Positions 1-10,720 of a DNA stretch of 64,000 nt are shown here, one piece after another (position 1 is the stretch's first letter; the number at the start of each line of letters is the position of its first letter). This DNA is from Citrobacter sp. 18056 (GTDB lineage Bacteria; Pseudomonadota; Gammaproteobacteria; Enterobacterales; Enterobacteriaceae), in contig CACSJR010000021.1 of assembly GCA_902706235.1 (NCBI GenBank), positions 31,861 through 95,860 on the forward strand, given 5' to 3'. A program made the translations under genes and the position numbers. The notes beneath the pieces are model-generated. The model saw only the letters and a program-made list of their open reading frames with translations. It searched no databases and was not told the DNA's origin.

Positions 1-1087
1 AATGGCGCCGCTTGTCCATGCTTTGGCAAATGACCCACATTTTGAGGCCAAAGTCTGCGTCACGGCTCAGCATCGGGAAATGTTGGATCAGGTGCTCAAG
101 CTGTTTTCCATCGTTCCAGATTTCGATCTCAACGTGATGAGCCCGGGACAGGGACTGACGGAAATCACCTGCCGGATTCTGCAGGGCTTAAAACCGGTAC
201 TGGAATCTTTCAAGCCTGATGTTGTACTGGTGCACGGTGATACCACCACGACCATGGCCGCGAGCCTGGCCGCATTTTATCAGCGAATCCCGGTCGGGCA
301 CGTTGAGGCTGGTCTGCGCACGGGTGATCTCTATTCTCCGTGGCCGGAAGAAGCCAACCGTACTATGACGGGCCATCTGGCGATCTATCATTTCGCCCCG
401 ACAGAAAATTCGCGCCAGAATCTACTGCGCGAGAACATTTCCGACAAGGGCATCGTCGTCACGGGCAATACTGTTATTGATGCGCTGTTCTGGGTGCGCG
501 ACCGCGTGTTGGCCGATGAGTCCTTACGCAGCGAGCTGGCTGGCCGTTATCCATTCTTAGACAGCGACAAAAAGCTTATCCTGGTCACGGGCCATCGTCG
601 CGAAAGCTTCGGTCAGGGATTTGAGCAGATTTGCCAGGCGTTGGCAGAAGTGGCTGCTGAAAACCCGGATGTTCAGGTCGTTTATCCGGTTCATCTCAAC
701 CCGAACGTGAGCGAGCCAGTTAACCGCATTCTTGGTCATGTGGATAACGTCTTTCTGATTGATCCACAGGACTACCTGCCGTTCGTCTGGCTGATGAATC
801 GTGCATGGTTGATCCTTACTGATTCTGGAGGCATTCAGGAAGAAGCCCCATCGCTGGGGAAACCGGTGCTGGTGATGCGAGATACCACTGAGCGCCCAGA
901 GGCCGTAGATGCCGGAACCGTTCGTCTGGTCGGCACTGATCGTCAGAACATAGTGAATGAAGTTACGCGATTGCTGCGTGACGAGAAGGAGTATCAGGCG
1001 ATGAGCCGGGCCCATAATCCTTATGGTGACGGCCAGGCCTGTAGTCGAATTTTGTCAGCACTCAAACACAATCAGGAAGCGCTATGA
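1..1087 (+). CDS. wecB: UDP-N-acetylglucosamine 2-epimerase, 5' end cut by the window
   Basis: WecB interconverts UDP-GlcNAc and UDP-ManNAc in the cytoplasm, the first dedicated step toward the ManNAcA residue of enterobacterial common antigen. The visible 361 residues align with E. coli WecB from about residue 16, so roughly 15 N-terminal residues lie before the window and the methionine at position 2 is internal. Family motifs seen are [11 protein letters not shown], the active-site stretch TGHRRESFG, and a C-terminal [16 protein letters not shown]. The gene overlaps the next start codon by four bases (ATGA), as expected for translational coupling to wecC. Confidence 0.97.
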   Translation, partial: MAPLVHALANDPHFEAKVCVTAQHREMLDQVLKLFSIVPDFDLNVMSPGQGLTEITCRILQGLKPVLESFKPDVVLVHGDTTTTMAASLAAFYQRIPVGHVEAGLRTGDLYSPWPEEANRTMTGHLAIYHFAPTENSRQNLLRENISDKGIVVTGNTVIDALFWVRDRVLADESLRSELAGRYPFLDSDKKLILVTGHRRESFGQGFEQICQALAEVAAENPDVQVVYPVHLNPNVSEPVNRILGHVDNVFLIDPQDYLPFVWLMNRAWLILTDSGGIQEEAPSLGKPVLVMRDTTERPEAVDAGTVRLVGTDRQNIVNEVTRLLRDEKEYQAMSRAHNPYGDGQACSRILSALKHNQEAL

Positions 1088-2346
1088 GTTTTTCGACCAT
1101 CTCTGTCATCGGCCTTGGCTACATCGGCCTGCCAACGGCAGCAGCATTTGCCTCACGCAAGAAACAGGTGGTGGGTGTGGATATCAATCAGCACGCGGTA
1201 GACACTATCAACCGCGGCGAAATCCATATCGTTGAACCCGATCTCGGTCAGGTCGTCAAAGCGGCGGTCGAAGGCGGCTATCTACGCGCCAGCACGATGC
1301 CGGTTGAAGCCGATGCCTACCTGATTGCCGTGCCTACACCGTTTAAAGGCGATCATGAGCCTGACATGGCGTTTGTCGAAGCGGCCGCCCGCGCCATTGC
1401 GCCAGTGCTCAAGAAGGGCGCGTTGGTGATCCTCGAGTCCACCTCTCCAGTGGGCGCGACGGAACAGGTGGCCGAGTGGCTGGCAGAAATGCGTCAGGAC
1501 TTGAGCTTCCCGCAGCAGACAGGCGAACAGGCTGATGTGAATGTCGCCTACTGCCCGGAGCGCGTGCTACCAGGCCAGGTGATGGTTGAACTGATTAAAA
1601 ACGATCGCGTGATCGGCGGCATGACGCCGGTATGCTCCGCGCGCGCCAGCGAACTCTACAATATTTTCCTTGAAGGGGAATGTGTCGTAACCAACGCCCG
1701 TACCGCAGAAATGTGCAAACTGACGGAAAACAGCTTCCGCGACGTGAATATCGCGTTTGCCAACGAACTGTCGCTGATTTGTGCCGATCAGGGGATCAAC
1801 GTCTGGGAACTGATTCGCCTCGCGAATCGTCATCCGCGCGTTAACATTCTCCAGCCTGGACCGGGCGTGGGCGGACACTGCATCGCCGTTGACCCATGGT
1901 TCATCGTGGCGCAGAACCCGCAGCATGCGAGATTGATTCGCACCGCGCGTGAAGTGAACGACCATAAACCGCATTGGGTAATGAATCAGGTGAAAGCCAT
2001 GGTCGCCGATTGCCTGGCCGCCAGCGATAAGCGTGCCAGTGACGTCAAAATTGCCTGTTTCGGGCTGGCATTCAAACCGAATATCGACGATCTGCGTGAA
2101 AGCCCGGCGATGGAAATCGCGACGCTGATTGCTGACTGGCACAGCGGTGAAATGCTGGTGGTCGAGCCCAACGTTCATCAACTGCCGAAAAAACTTACCG
2201 ATAAAGCGACGCTAGTTTCTCTGGATGACGCTCTGAATGATGCCGACGTGCTGGTGATGCTGGTTGATCACAAGCAGTTCAAAGCCGTAGACGGCGACAG
2301 CCTCAAGCAGGCGTTTGTGGTGGACACCAAAGGAGTATGGCGTTGA
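1084..2346 (+). CDS. wecC: UDP-N-acetyl-D-mannosamine dehydrogenase
   Basis: WecC oxidises UDP-ManNAc twice with NAD+ to UDP-ManNAcA, the donor for the second ECA sugar. The 420-residue protein begins with a Rossmann dinucleotide motif ([10 protein letters not shown], residues 9-18). It carries the UDP-sugar dehydrogenase signature GPGVGGHC with the catalytic cysteine at residue 266. Length equals the E. coli protein. It starts inside the wecB stop and its own TGA overlaps the beginning of rffG, so all three are likely co-translated from one message. Confidence 0.97.
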   Translation: MSFSTISVIGLGYIGLPTAAAFASRKKQVVGVDINQHAVDTINRGEIHIVEPDLGQVVKAAVEGGYLRASTMPVEADAYLIAVPTPFKGDHEPDMAFVEAAARAIAPVLKKGALVILESTSPVGATEQVAEWLAEMRQDLSFPQQTGEQADVNVAYCPERVLPGQVMVELIKNDRVIGGMTPVCSARASELYNIFLEGECVVTNARTAEMCKLTENSFRDVNIAFANELSLICADQGINVWELIRLANRHPRVNILQPGPGVGGHCIAVDPWFIVAQNPQHARLIRTAREVNDHKPHWVMNQVKAMVADCLAASDKRASDVKIACFGLAFKPNIDDLRESPAMEIATLIADWHSGEMLVVEPNVHQLPKKLTDKATLVSLDDALNDADVLVMLVDHKQFKAVDGDSLKQAFVVDTKGVWR

Positions 2347-3410
2347 AAAAGATTCTGGTGACCGGCGGCGCGGGTTTTATTGGCTCCGCCGTGGCGCGTT
2401 ACATCATCAGTGAAACCACCGACAGCGTTGTCGTGGTTGATAAGCTGACCTACGCCGGAAATCTTGCCTCGCTTGCCCCTGTTTCACAAAGCGATCGTTT
2501 CGCCTTTGAGCAGGTCGATATCTGTGACCGTCAGGGGCTGGACGCTGTTTTTGCCCGTCATCAGCCCGACATGGTCATGCACCTGGCGGCAGAAAGTCAT
2601 GTCGATCGTTCCATTGACGGTCCTGCGGCGTTCATCGAAACCAACATTCTTGGCACCTATACCCTATTAGAAGCGGCGCGCGGCTGGTGGAATACCCTGG
2701 CAGACGATAAAAAATCGGCGTTCCGTTTCCATCATATCTCCACCGATGAAGTGTATGGCGACCTGCATGGCAGCGATGATTTCTTCACCGAAACCACGTC
2801 TTATGCGCCAAGCAGCCCTTATTCAGCGTCAAAAGCAGGCAGCGATCATCTGGTGCGGGCATGGCTGCGAACGTATGGTCTGCCAACGCTGGTCACCAAC
2901 TGCTCGAATAACTACGGGCCGTATCACTTCCCGGAAAAGCTTATCCCGCTGACGATTTTGAATGCTCTGGCGGGCAAGGCGCTGCCGGTTTATGGCAATG
3001 GACAGCAGGTGCGCGATTGGCTTTATGTGGAAGATCACGCCCGCGCGCTTTACCGCGTGGTGACTACCGGTGTCGTGGGCGAGACTTACAATATCGGTGG
3101 CCATAACGAACGTCAGAATATTGATGTGGTTCGCACCGTCTGTGCACTGCTTGAAGAGCTGGTACCGCAAAAGCCTGAAGGCGTCGCCAGGTATCAGGAT
3201 TTGATCACCTACGTAACCGACAGACCCGGGCATGACGTGCGTTACGCCATCGATGCGGCAAAAATTGAACGTGAACTGGGCTGGACGCCGGAAGAAACAT
3301 TTGAAACCGGAATGCGCAAAACGGTCCAATGGTACCTTGCGAATCAGGCCTGGTGGAAACAGGTTCTGGATGGCAGTTATCAGGGCGAACGTCTCGGCCT
3401 GAAAGGCTAA
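2343..3410 (+). CDS. rffG: dTDP-glucose 4,6-dehydratase
   Basis: RffG converts dTDP-glucose to dTDP-4-keto-6-deoxyglucose on the way to dTDP-Fuc4NAc, the third ECA sugar. It is an extended short-chain dehydrogenase, with a GGAGFIGS nucleotide-binding loop near the N-terminus, the Thr-Asp-Glu catalytic triad at residues 134-136 and YSASK with Tyr160 and Lys164. Two starts are possible. ATG at 2337 lies only about 3 bases after the AAAGGAG ribosome site. TTG at 2343 has better spacing and gives 355 residues, the E. coli length, so I chose it. The TTG overlaps the wecC stop (TTGA). Confidence 0.94.
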   Translation: MKKILVTGGAGFIGSAVARYIISETTDSVVVVDKLTYAGNLASLAPVSQSDRFAFEQVDICDRQGLDAVFARHQPDMVMHLAAESHVDRSIDGPAAFIETNILGTYTLLEAARGWWNTLADDKKSAFRFHHISTDEVYGDLHGSDDFFTETTSYAPSSPYSASKAGSDHLVRAWLRTYGLPTLVTNCSNNYGPYHFPEKLIPLTILNALAGKALPVYGNGQQVRDWLYVEDHARALYRVVTTGVVGETYNIGGHNERQNIDVVRTVCALLEELVPQKPEGVARYQDLITYVTDRPGHDVRYAIDAAKIERELGWTPEETFETGMRKTVQWYLANQAWWKQVLDGSYQGERLGLKG

Positions 3411-3427
3411 CTCTCCCGGGAGGACAT

Positions 3428-4309
3428 ATGAAAGGCATTATTCTGGCCGGCGGTTCTGGCACCCGATTGCATCCTATCACCCGCGGTGTTTCCAAACAGC
3501 TGCTGCCCATTTACGACAAACCGATGATCTACTACCCCCTGTCAGTGCTCATGCTGGCGGGGATCCGTGAGATTCTGATCATCACCACACCTGAAGATAT
3601 AAGCTACTTCCAGCGTCTGTTGGGTGATGGGTCTGAATTTGGTATCGAGCTGCGTTATGCCGAGCAGCCAAGTCCTGATGGTCTGGCGCAGGCGTTTATC
3701 ATCGGTGAAACGTTCCTGAACGGGGAACCTTCGTGCCTGGTGCTGGGCGATAACATCTTCTTCGGCCAGGGCTTCAGCCCGAAATTGCGTAGCGTTGCCG
3801 CGCGTACCGAAGGCGCAACCGTCTTTGGCTATCAGGTGATGGATCCTGAACGTTTCGGCGTGGTTGCATTCGACGACAATTTCCGCGCAATCTCGCTGGA
3901 GGAAAAGCCCAAAGAGCCAAAGTCTAACTGGGCGGTCACCGGCCTCTATTTCTATGACCACAACGTGGTGGAGTACGCCAAACGCGTGAAACCTTCAGAG
4001 CGCGGTGAGCTGGAAATCACCTCCATTAACCAGATGTATCTCGATGACGGTAAGCTAACCGTGGAGCTTCTCGGACGCGGATTTGCGTGGCTGGATACAG
4101 GCACACATGACAGCCTGATTGAGGCCAGCATGTTCGTGCAGACGGTCGAAAAACGTCAGGGATTCAAAATTGCCTGCCTGGAAGAGATTGCCTGGCGCAA
4201 CGGCTGGCTTGATGATGACGGCGTAAAACGTGCGGCCAATCAGTTAGCCAAAACCGGCTACGGCCAGTATCTGTTGGAGTTGCTTCGTGCCCGTCCGCGC
4301 CAGTATTGA
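3428..4309 (+). CDS. rffH: glucose-1-phosphate thymidylyltransferase
   Basis: RffH makes dTDP-glucose from glucose-1-phosphate and dTTP and so supplies RffG, even though its gene lies downstream. The 293-residue protein starts with the nucleotidyltransferase signature GGSGTRLHP, followed by the conserved [18 protein letters not shown] block. Tetramer-family features VLGDNIFFG and LEEKP are present. The chosen ATG has GGGAGGA upstream. In-frame codons further upstream lie inside rffG and lack the family N-terminus. The paralogue rfbA/rmlA would normally sit in the O-antigen cluster. Confidence 0.96.
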   Translation: MKGIILAGGSGTRLHPITRGVSKQLLPIYDKPMIYYPLSVLMLAGIREILIITTPEDISYFQRLLGDGSEFGIELRYAEQPSPDGLAQAFIIGETFLNGEPSCLVLGDNIFFGQGFSPKLRSVAARTEGATVFGYQVMDPERFGVVAFDDNFRAISLEEKPKEPKSNWAVTGLYFYDHNVVEYAKRVKPSERGELEITSINQMYLDDGKLTVELLGRGFAWLDTGTHDSLIEASMFVQTVEKRQGFKIACLEEIAWRNGWLDDDGVKRAANQLAKTGYGQYLLELLRARPRQY

Positions 4310-4961
4310 TCCCCTTCACTGGGAAACGCAGTTTTTTGGTATCAGCAGTGCGATTGTTCGCATGGCTGATGATACGCCGGAACTTCACGCCGAAGAACTG
4401 GCGAACTGGTCACGCGTGCAGGCGAAAATCCCGGCGCAGCGCACCGACTGGCTCGACGCGTTGCAAGCGCTCGGTTTTCAGCTGGTGGAAGGGGAAATTG
4501 ATTTCCGGCTAACGGTGACGGATAGCGTTGACCCGCAGGCTGAGATTGCTACCGAAGATGACATTCCCCGGCTACGAGAGCTAGCCGCACAGGCGTTTGC
4601 GCAGAGCCGCTTTCGCGCGCCCTGGTACGCCGACGACGCCAGCGGCCGTTTTTACGCGCAGTGGATTGAAAATGCAGTGCGCGGCACGTTCGATCATCAA
4701 TGCCTGGTTTTCCGCGATGAGAACGCGGCTATCCGCGCCTTTGTTACTTTGCGTCAACTGAATGACAGCGAGGCCCGGATTGGGCTGCTGGCAGGGCGTG
4801 GTGCGGGTGACATTCTCATGCAGGCTGCTGTGCATTGGGCGCATGCGCGCCAACTGAATACGCTGCGGGTAGCGACCCAAATGGGCAATACCGCGGCACT
4901 TAAACGTTACACTCAAAGCGGTGCTGTCCCCGAAAGTACCGCCTATTGGCTATACAGGTGA
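4287..4961 (+). CDS. wecD: dTDP-4-amino-4,6-dideoxy-D-galactose acyltransferase (GNAT)
   Basis: WecD (RffC) acetylates dTDP-Fuc4N to dTDP-Fuc4NAc with acetyl-CoA. The 224 residues equal the E. coli length. The C-terminal half has the GNAT acetyl-CoA loop ([14 protein letters not shown]) followed by the typical [12 protein letters not shown] helix. The N-terminal half is the less conserved substrate domain. Its start lies 23 bases inside the 3' end of rffH, an overlap also found in E. coli. wecE follows five bases after its stop. Confidence 0.95.
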   Translation: MPVRASIDPLHWETQFFGISSAIVRMADDTPELHAEELANWSRVQAKIPAQRTDWLDALQALGFQLVEGEIDFRLTVTDSVDPQAEIATEDDIPRLRELAAQAFAQSRFRAPWYADDASGRFYAQWIENAVRGTFDHQCLVFRDENAAIRAFVTLRQLNDSEARIGLLAGRGAGDILMQAAVHWAHARQLNTLRVATQMGNTAALKRYTQSGAVPESTAYWLYR

Positions 4962-4965
4962 CACG

Positions 4966-6096
4966 ATGATTCCTTTTAACGCACCGCCGGTTGTAGGTAC
5001 TGAACTTGATTACATGCAGTCGGCCATGGGCAGCGGCAAACTGTGCGGCGACGGCGGTTTCACCCGTCGCTGTCAGCAGTGGATGGAGCAGCGTTTCGGC
5101 AGTGCCAAAGTGCTGTTAACCCCATCCTGCACCGCGTCGCTGGAAATGGCGGCCCTGCTGCTGGATATCCAGCCCGGCGATGAAGTCATCATGCCGAGTT
5201 ACACCTTTGTGTCCACGGCGAACGCCTTTGTGCTGCGTGGCGCAAAAATCATCTTTGTCGACGTGCGCCGCGACACCATGAACATTGACGAAACGCTGAT
5301 TGAAGCGGCGATCACCGAGAAAACCCGCGTCATCGTGCCGGTGCATTATGCGGGCGTAGCCTGTGAAATGGACACCATCATGGCGCTCGCCAAAAAGCAT
5401 AACCTGTTCGTGGTGGAAGATGCCGCCCAGGGTGTGATGTCGACTTACAAAGGCCGTGCGCTGGGCACCATCGGGCATATCGGTTGCTTTAGCTTCCATG
5501 AAACCAAAAACTACACCGCCGGTGGTGAAGGCGGCGCGACGTTGATTAACGATCCTAAACTGATTGAGCGTGCCGAAGTCATTCGCGAGAAAGGCACCAA
5601 TCGCAGTCAGTTCTTCCGCGGGCAGGTCGACAAATACACCTGGCGCGATATCGGTTCAAGTTACCTGATGGCCGATTTGCAGGCGGCGTATCTGTGGGCG
5701 CAACTGGAAGCGGCAGATCGTATTAACCAGCAGCGTCTTAGCCTGTGGCAAACCTATCACGATGCGCTGAAACCGCTGGCGGACGCCGGCCGTATTGAGC
5801 TGCCGACGATCCCAGCCGACTGCGTGCATAACGCACACATGTTTTACATCAAGCTGAGTGACGAAGCCGATCGCGGCAAGCTGATTGCCTGGCTGAAAGA
5901 GGCCGAGATCCTGGCGGTGTTCCACTATATTCCGCTGCACTCGTCGCCTGCGGGTGAAGCCTTTGGCGAGTTCCATGGCGAAGATCGCTACACCACGCAG
6001 GAAAGTGAGCGTTTGCTACGTCTGCCGCTGTTCTACAATCTGGCGGCGGTGAATCAGCGCACGGTGATTAACTCTCTGCTTAGCTTCTTCGCCTGA
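4966..6096 (+). CDS. wecE: dTDP-4-amino-4,6-dideoxygalactose transaminase
   Basis: WecE (RffA) is a PLP enzyme of the DegT/DnrJ/EryC1 family that transfers an amino group from glutamate to dTDP-4-keto-6-deoxyglucose. Lys181, in SFHETKNYTAGGEGG, is the PLP lysine. The N-terminal MIPFNAPPVVG and TPSCTASLEMAALLL are family hallmarks. The start at 4966 gives 376 residues, the E. coli length; the longer open frame upstream lies inside wecD. Its TGA stop shares a base with the wzxE ATG (TGATG). Confidence 0.96.
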   Translation: MIPFNAPPVVGTELDYMQSAMGSGKLCGDGGFTRRCQQWMEQRFGSAKVLLTPSCTASLEMAALLLDIQPGDEVIMPSYTFVSTANAFVLRGAKIIFVDVRRDTMNIDETLIEAAITEKTRVIVPVHYAGVACEMDTIMALAKKHNLFVVEDAAQGVMSTYKGRALGTIGHIGCFSFHETKNYTAGGEGGATLINDPKLIERAEVIREKGTNRSQFFRGQVDKYTWRDIGSSYLMADLQAAYLWAQLEAADRINQQRLSLWQTYHDALKPLADAGRIELPTIPADCVHNAHMFYIKLSDEADRGKLIAWLKEAEILAVFHYIPLHSSPAGEAFGEFHGEDRYTTQESERLLRLPLFYNLAAVNQRTVINSLLSFFA

Positions 6097-7346
6097 TGTC
6101 GCTGGCAAAAGCATCTGTCTGGACTGCGGCCAGCACGCTGGTCAAAATTGGTGCGGGTCTGCTGGTGGTCAAACTGTTGGCAGTGACCTATGGCCCGTCT
6201 GGTGTCGGTCTGGCGGGTAACTTCCGTCAATTGGTGACGGTGCTCGGCGTGCTCGCTGGAGCGGGGATTTTCAACGGCGTCACTAAGTATGTCGCACAGT
6301 ATCACGATGACCCCGACCACCTGCGCAAAGTGGTCGGCACCTCGTCAGCGATGGTGCTGGGTTTCTCCACGTTGTTGGCCATCATCTTTGTTGTTGCCGC
6401 TGCGCCCATCAGCCAGGGGCTGTTCGGGCATACCCATTATCAAGGGTTAGTGCGGCTGGTGGCGCTGGTCCAGATGGGAATTGCGTGGGCCAACCTGCTG
6501 CTGGCGCTGCTCAAAGGTTTTCGCGATGCATCCGGAAACGCACTGGCTCTCATTGCCGGTAGCTTAATTGGTGTAGCAGCGTATTTTCTTAGCTGGCATT
6601 TCGGCGGCTATGAAGGCGCGTTGTTGGGTATCGCCTTAGTCCCTGCGCTGGTCGTACTGCCAGCCGCAGTGATGATGGCGAAGCGCAGATCGATTCCGTT
6701 TGCCTGGCTGAAACCACGGTGGGATGCGTTTTATGCCGGACAGTTGGGCAAATTTACGGTAATGGCGTTGATCACATCGGTGACGCTGCCGGTGGCATAT
6801 GTGATGATGCGAAACCTGCTGGCTGCGCATTACAGCTGGGATGAAGTGGGGATCTGGCAGGGCGTCAGCAGCATTTCCGACGCCTACCTGCAGTTTATTA
6901 CCGCCTCATTCAGCGTCTATTTGCTACCAACGCTATCGCGGCTGAGCGAGAAATCAGACATCACGCGCGAAATCGCGAAATCGCTGAAGTTCGTACTACC
7001 GGCGGTAGCCGCGGCAAGTTTCACCGTCTGGCTGCTGCGTGATTTTGCTATTTGGCTGCTGTTTTCTGCGAAGTTTACTGCAATGCGCGATCTCTTCGCG
7101 TGGCAGCTAGTCGGCGATGTGCTGAAAGTGGGCGCTTATGTGTACGGCTACCTGGTGATTGCCAAAGCGTCGCTGCGGTTCTACGTACTGACGGAAATTA
7201 GCCAGTTCACGTTGCTGACCGCATTCTCGCATTGGCTGATCCCCGCGCACGGCGCGCTTGGCGCGGCGCAAGCCTATATGGCGACCTATATCGTTTATTT
7301 TGCGCTGTGCACCAGCGTATTTTTAATTTGGCGTAAACGGGCATGA
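6096..7346 (+). CDS. wzxE: ECA lipid III flippase
   Basis: WzxE moves undecaprenyl-PP-linked ECA trisaccharide (lipid III) from the inner to the outer face of the cytoplasmic membrane. The 416-residue protein is strongly hydrophobic, with about twelve predicted membrane segments, and belongs to the MOP/polysaccharide-transport superfamily. The start overlaps the wecE stop. The stop overlaps the wecF start as ATGA. Flippase, Fuc4NAc transferase and polymerase genes are contiguous, which fits a Wzx/Wzy-type assembly line. Confidence 0.96.
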   Translation: MSLAKASVWTAASTLVKIGAGLLVVKLLAVTYGPSGVGLAGNFRQLVTVLGVLAGAGIFNGVTKYVAQYHDDPDHLRKVVGTSSAMVLGFSTLLAIIFVVAAAPISQGLFGHTHYQGLVRLVALVQMGIAWANLLLALLKGFRDASGNALALIAGSLIGVAAYFLSWHFGGYEGALLGIALVPALVVLPAAVMMAKRRSIPFAWLKPRWDAFYAGQLGKFTVMALITSVTLPVAYVMMRNLLAAHYSWDEVGIWQGVSSISDAYLQFITASFSVYLLPTLSRLSEKSDITREIAKSLKFVLPAVAAASFTVWLLRDFAIWLLFSAKFTAMRDLFAWQLVGDVLKVGAYVYGYLVIAKASLRFYVLTEISQFTLLTAFSHWLIPAHGALGAAQAYMATYIVYFALCTSVFLIWRKRA

Positions 7347-8422
7347 CTGTACTGATACATGTACTGGGATCGGATATCCCGCACCATAATCAAACCGTTC
7401 TGCGGTTTTTCAGTGAAGAACTGGCGGACGGCTGCGAGCACGCCCGTGAATTTATGGTGGTGGGCAATGAAAGCGCGCTACAAGCCGCAGGCCCGAATCT
7501 CTCGCTGCGTTTTTATGCTGACAAGAAAGCGTTGGCTACCGCGGTTGTCGAGAAAGCGAAGGCGGACCGCACGCAGCGGTTTTTCTTCCACGGACAGTTC
7601 AACACCGGCCTTTGGCTGGCGCTGTTGTCCGGCGGTATCAAGCCCGCGCAGTTTAACTGGCATATCTGGGGCGCTGACCTGTATGAGGTCTCCCGGGGCC
7701 TGAAATTCCGTCTCTTTTATCCGCTTCGCCGCATGGCGCAGGGGCGTGTGGGCTGTGTCTTCGCCACGCGTGGCGATTTGAATACCTTCGCGAAAGCACA
7801 TCCGCGGGTACAAGGTGAGTTGTTGTATTTCCCGACGCGCATGGACTCGTCGTTGAACGACATGGAAACTGAGCGTCACGAAGCGCAAACGCTGACGATA
7901 CTTGTCGGCAACTCCGGCGATCGCAGCAACGATCACGTCGCGGCGCTGAAGGCTATTCATCAGCAGTTTGGTGACACCGTTAATGTGGTGGTGCCGATGG
8001 GCTACCCGGCCAATAACGACGAATACATTCGCGAAGTGCGCGCGGCAGGCGAAGCGCTATTCAGCGCGGAACACCTGCAGATCCTCGGCGAAAAGCTGGC
8101 ATTTGACGATTATCTGGCCCTGCTTCGCCGCTGCGACCTGGGCTACTTCCTGTTCCCACGCCAGCAGGGGATTGGCACGCTATGTTTGCTGATTCAGGCG
8201 GGGATTCCGTGTGTGCTGAACCGGGAGAATCCGTTCTGGGAAGATATGGCCGAACAGCACATTCCGGTGCTGTTCACCACCGATACGCTGGACGTCGCCG
8301 TGGTGCGTGAAGCGCAACGACAACTGGCGAGTGTCGATAAAACACAGATAGCGTTTTTCCGTCCAAACTATCTGGAACCGTGGCATCGCGCGCTGCAGAT
8401 TGCAGCAGGAGAGGCGCAATGA
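7343..8422 (+). CDS. wecF: TDP-Fuc4NAc:lipid II Fuc4NAc transferase
   Basis: WecF (RffT) adds Fuc4NAc to lipid II (ManNAcA-GlcNAc-PP-undecaprenol) on the cytoplasmic side, completing lipid III. The 359 residues match glycosyltransferase family 56, for example [10 protein letters not shown] and the late block [18 protein letters not shown]. No membrane segment is evident, so it is probably peripheral. It overlaps both neighbours by four bases (ATGA junctions with wzxE and wzyE). Confidence 0.95.
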   Translation: MTVLIHVLGSDIPHHNQTVLRFFSEELADGCEHAREFMVVGNESALQAAGPNLSLRFYADKKALATAVVEKAKADRTQRFFFHGQFNTGLWLALLSGGIKPAQFNWHIWGADLYEVSRGLKFRLFYPLRRMAQGRVGCVFATRGDLNTFAKAHPRVQGELLYFPTRMDSSLNDMETERHEAQTLTILVGNSGDRSNDHVAALKAIHQQFGDTVNVVVPMGYPANNDEYIREVRAAGEALFSAEHLQILGEKLAFDDYLALLRRCDLGYFLFPRQQGIGTLCLLIQAGIPCVLNRENPFWEDMAEQHIPVLFTTDTLDVAVVREAQRQLASVDKTQIAFFRPNYLEPWHRALQIAAGEAQ

Positions 8423-9765
8423 GCCTGATGCAGTTTACCGGCCTGTTTGTGGTCTGGCTGTTTTCATCGCTGTTTATCGCCACGCTGACGTACTTTGAGT
8501 TTCGTCGAGTGCGCTTTAACTTTAACGTCTTCTTCTCAATGCTGTTTTTACTGACGTTTTTCTTCGGCTTCCCGCTGTCGATGACGCTGGTGTTTCGTTT
8601 TGACGTCAGTGTCGCGCCGCCTGGAATTCTGCTGCAGGCGCTGTTGTCGGCGGTCTGTTTTTACGCGATTTACTACGTGGCGTACAAAACGCGCCTGCGT
8701 GCGGCCCGCGCTCAGAAGGAACGTCGTCCTTTGTTCACCATGAACCGGGTGGAAACCCATCTGGCGTGGATGACCCTGGCGCTGATTGCATTGTTGAGCG
8801 TCGGTGTATTCTTCGCGCACAACGGTTTCTTGCTGTTCAAGCTGCACTCCTACAGCCAGATTTTCTCCAGCGAAGTCTCCGGCGTGGCGCTCAAGCGCTT
8901 CTTCTACTTCTTCATCCCGGCGATGCTGGTCGTCTATTTCCTGCGTCAGGACAGCAAAGCTTGGATCTTCTTCCTCGTCAGCACCGTGGCGTTTGGTCTG
9001 CTGACCTACGTGATCGTCGGCGGCACGCGCGCCAATATCATCATCGCCTTTGCTATCTTCCTGTTCATCGGCATCATTCGCGGCTGGATTTCACTGTGGA
9101 TGCTGGCGGCGGCGGGCGTGTTAGGGATTGTCGGCATGTTCTGGCTGGCGCTAAAACGCTATGGGATGAATGTCAGCGGCGACGAAGCGTTTTATACCTT
9201 CCTGTATCTGACGCGCGACACCTTCTCGCCGTGGGAAAACCTGGCGCTACTGTTGCAGAACTACGACAAAATTGACTTCCAGGGACTGGCGCCGATTGTC
9301 CGCGATTTCTATGTCTTCATTCCGAGCTGGCTGTGGCATGACCGGCCGAGCATCGTACTCAATACCGCCAACTACTTTACCTGGGAAGTGCTGGATAACC
9401 ATTCCGGGCTGGCGATTTCCCCGACGCTGATTGGCTCGCTATTGGTGATGGGCGGCGCATGGTTTATCCCGCTGGGTGCGGTGGTCGTGGGGCTGATTAT
9501 CAAATGGTTTGACTGGCTGTATCAGTTGGGCAACCGTGAAGCGAACCGCTATAAAGCGGCGATTCTGCACAGTTTCTGTTTTGGCGCTATCTTCAACATG
9601 ATTGTGCTGGCCCGCGAAGGACTCGACTCGTTCGTTTCCCGCGTGGTCTTTTTCCTGGTGGTTTTCGGGCTCTGCCTGCTGGTCGCCAAATTGCTTTACT
9701 GGCTGCTGGACAGCGCCGGGCTTATCAATAAACGCTCAAGGCCGCTGCCACAACCTCTGGTTTGA
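8419..9765 (+). CDS. wzyE: ECA polysaccharide polymerase
   Basis: WzyE polymerises lipid III units at the periplasmic face of the inner membrane; chain length is set by WzzE, whose gene normally precedes wecB. The start at 8419 (MSLMQFTG) gives 448 residues and overlaps the wecF stop. There are about eleven hydrophobic segments and a long loop containing [18 protein letters not shown], strongly conserved with E. coli. The most divergent part is the C-terminal tail. Confidence 0.95.
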   Translation: MSLMQFTGLFVVWLFSSLFIATLTYFEFRRVRFNFNVFFSMLFLLTFFFGFPLSMTLVFRFDVSVAPPGILLQALLSAVCFYAIYYVAYKTRLRAARAQKERRPLFTMNRVETHLAWMTLALIALLSVGVFFAHNGFLLFKLHSYSQIFSSEVSGVALKRFFYFFIPAMLVVYFLRQDSKAWIFFLVSTVAFGLLTYVIVGGTRANIIIAFAIFLFIGIIRGWISLWMLAAAGVLGIVGMFWLALKRYGMNVSGDEAFYTFLYLTRDTFSPWENLALLLQNYDKIDFQGLAPIVRDFYVFIPSWLWHDRPSIVLNTANYFTWEVLDNHSGLAISPTLIGSLLVMGGAWFIPLGAVVVGLIIKWFDWLYQLGNREANRYKAAILHSFCFGAIFNMIVLAREGLDSFVSRVVFFLVVFGLCLLVAKLLYWLLDSAGLINKRSRPLPQPLV

Positions 9766-9776
9766 TAAGGGAACAC

Positions 9777-10517
9777 ATGACGGATTCAACCGCTGCGCCG
9801 CTCTATGCCGTGCGCGGCCTGCAACTGATTGGCTGGCGTGATATGGCGCATGCGCTGGACTATCTCTATGCCGATGGGCAAATGAGGCAGGGGACGCTGG
9901 TGGCGATCAACGCGGAGAAAGTACTGACAGCGGAAGACAACGCCGAGGTGCGCACGCTTATCGACGCCGCAGAGTTTAAATATGCCGACGGGATAAGTGT
10001 CGTGCGTTCGATTCGCAAGAAATACCCGCAGGCCAATGTGTCACGCGTGGCCGGAGCCGATCTCTGGGAAGCGCTGATGGCTCGCGCGGGCGCGGAAGGG
10101 ACGCCGGTATTTCTGATTGGCGGCAAGCCGGAAGTGCTGGCGCAAACCGAAGCCAAACTGCGCCAACAGTGGAACGTGAATATCGTTGGCAGCCAGGACG
10201 GTTATTTCAAACCGGAAGAGCGCCAGGCGCTGTTTGAACGCATTCAGGCCAGCGGGGCGAAGATTGTCACCGTGGCGATGGGCTCACCAAAGCAGGAAAT
10301 CTTAATGCGCGACTGCCGTCTGGTTCATCCTGACGCGCTGTATATGGGCGTGGGCGGCACCTATGACGTTTTCACTGGTCATGTAAAACGTGCGCCTAAA
10401 ATATGGCAAAAACTGGGGCTGGAATGGCTCTACCGTTTGCTGTCGCAGCCAAGCCGTATTGGCCGACAGCTGCGCCTGTTGCGCTATCTTCGCTGGCACT
10501 ATACCGGCAATCTTTGA
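9777..10517 (+). CDS. wecG: UDP-ManNAcA transferase (lipid II synthesis)
   Basis: WecG (RffM) transfers ManNAcA from UDP-ManNAcA to GlcNAc-PP-undecaprenol (lipid I). The 246 residues match the WecG/TagA/CpsF family (GT26), with [13 protein letters not shown] near the N-terminus and [11 protein letters not shown] and VAMGSPKQE in the core. The start at 9777 follows AAGGGAACAC and gives the E. coli length. It is the last gene of the ECA operon; a perfect palindrome begins 14 bases after its stop. Confidence 0.95.
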   Translation: MTDSTAAPLYAVRGLQLIGWRDMAHALDYLYADGQMRQGTLVAINAEKVLTAEDNAEVRTLIDAAEFKYADGISVVRSIRKKYPQANVSRVAGADLWEALMARAGAEGTPVFLIGGKPEVLAQTEAKLRQQWNVNIVGSQDGYFKPEERQALFERIQASGAKIVTVAMGSPKQEILMRDCRLVHPDALYMGVGGTYDVFTGHVKRAPKIWQKLGLEWLYRLLSQPSRIGRQLRLLRYLRWHYTGNL

Positions 10518-10531
10518 GCTCCCTTCCTAAA

Positions 10532-10562
10532 AATGTATTGCACAACAATTGTGCAATACATT
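10532..10562. promoter_or_regulatory. 31-bp perfect palindrome with an NtrC-type core, upstream of yifK
   Basis: Two perfectly complementary 14-base arms (10532-10545 and 10549-10562) are separated by three bases. The centre reads TGCACAACAATTGTGCA, which fits the remembered NtrC (GlnG) pattern TGCAC-N7-GTGCA. No T-run follows, so it does not look like an intrinsic terminator of the ECA operon. It lies about 160 bp before the yifK start. I saw no convincing sigma-54 promoter between the two, so the regulator is inferred from the motif only. Confidence 0.5.
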
Positions 10563-10720
10563 CGCATAACTAATACTTTATTTGCTATTTCACCCTTTTT
10601 ATTCAACCATTCGCACCCTTAAAAGTCTGCACGCCTGTTGGTGCCAGACATTCCACGGTATGACATCTGCTCATAACAATAACCGGCAACGACCGGAAAG
10701 CGGCAAACACGCGAGGATCT

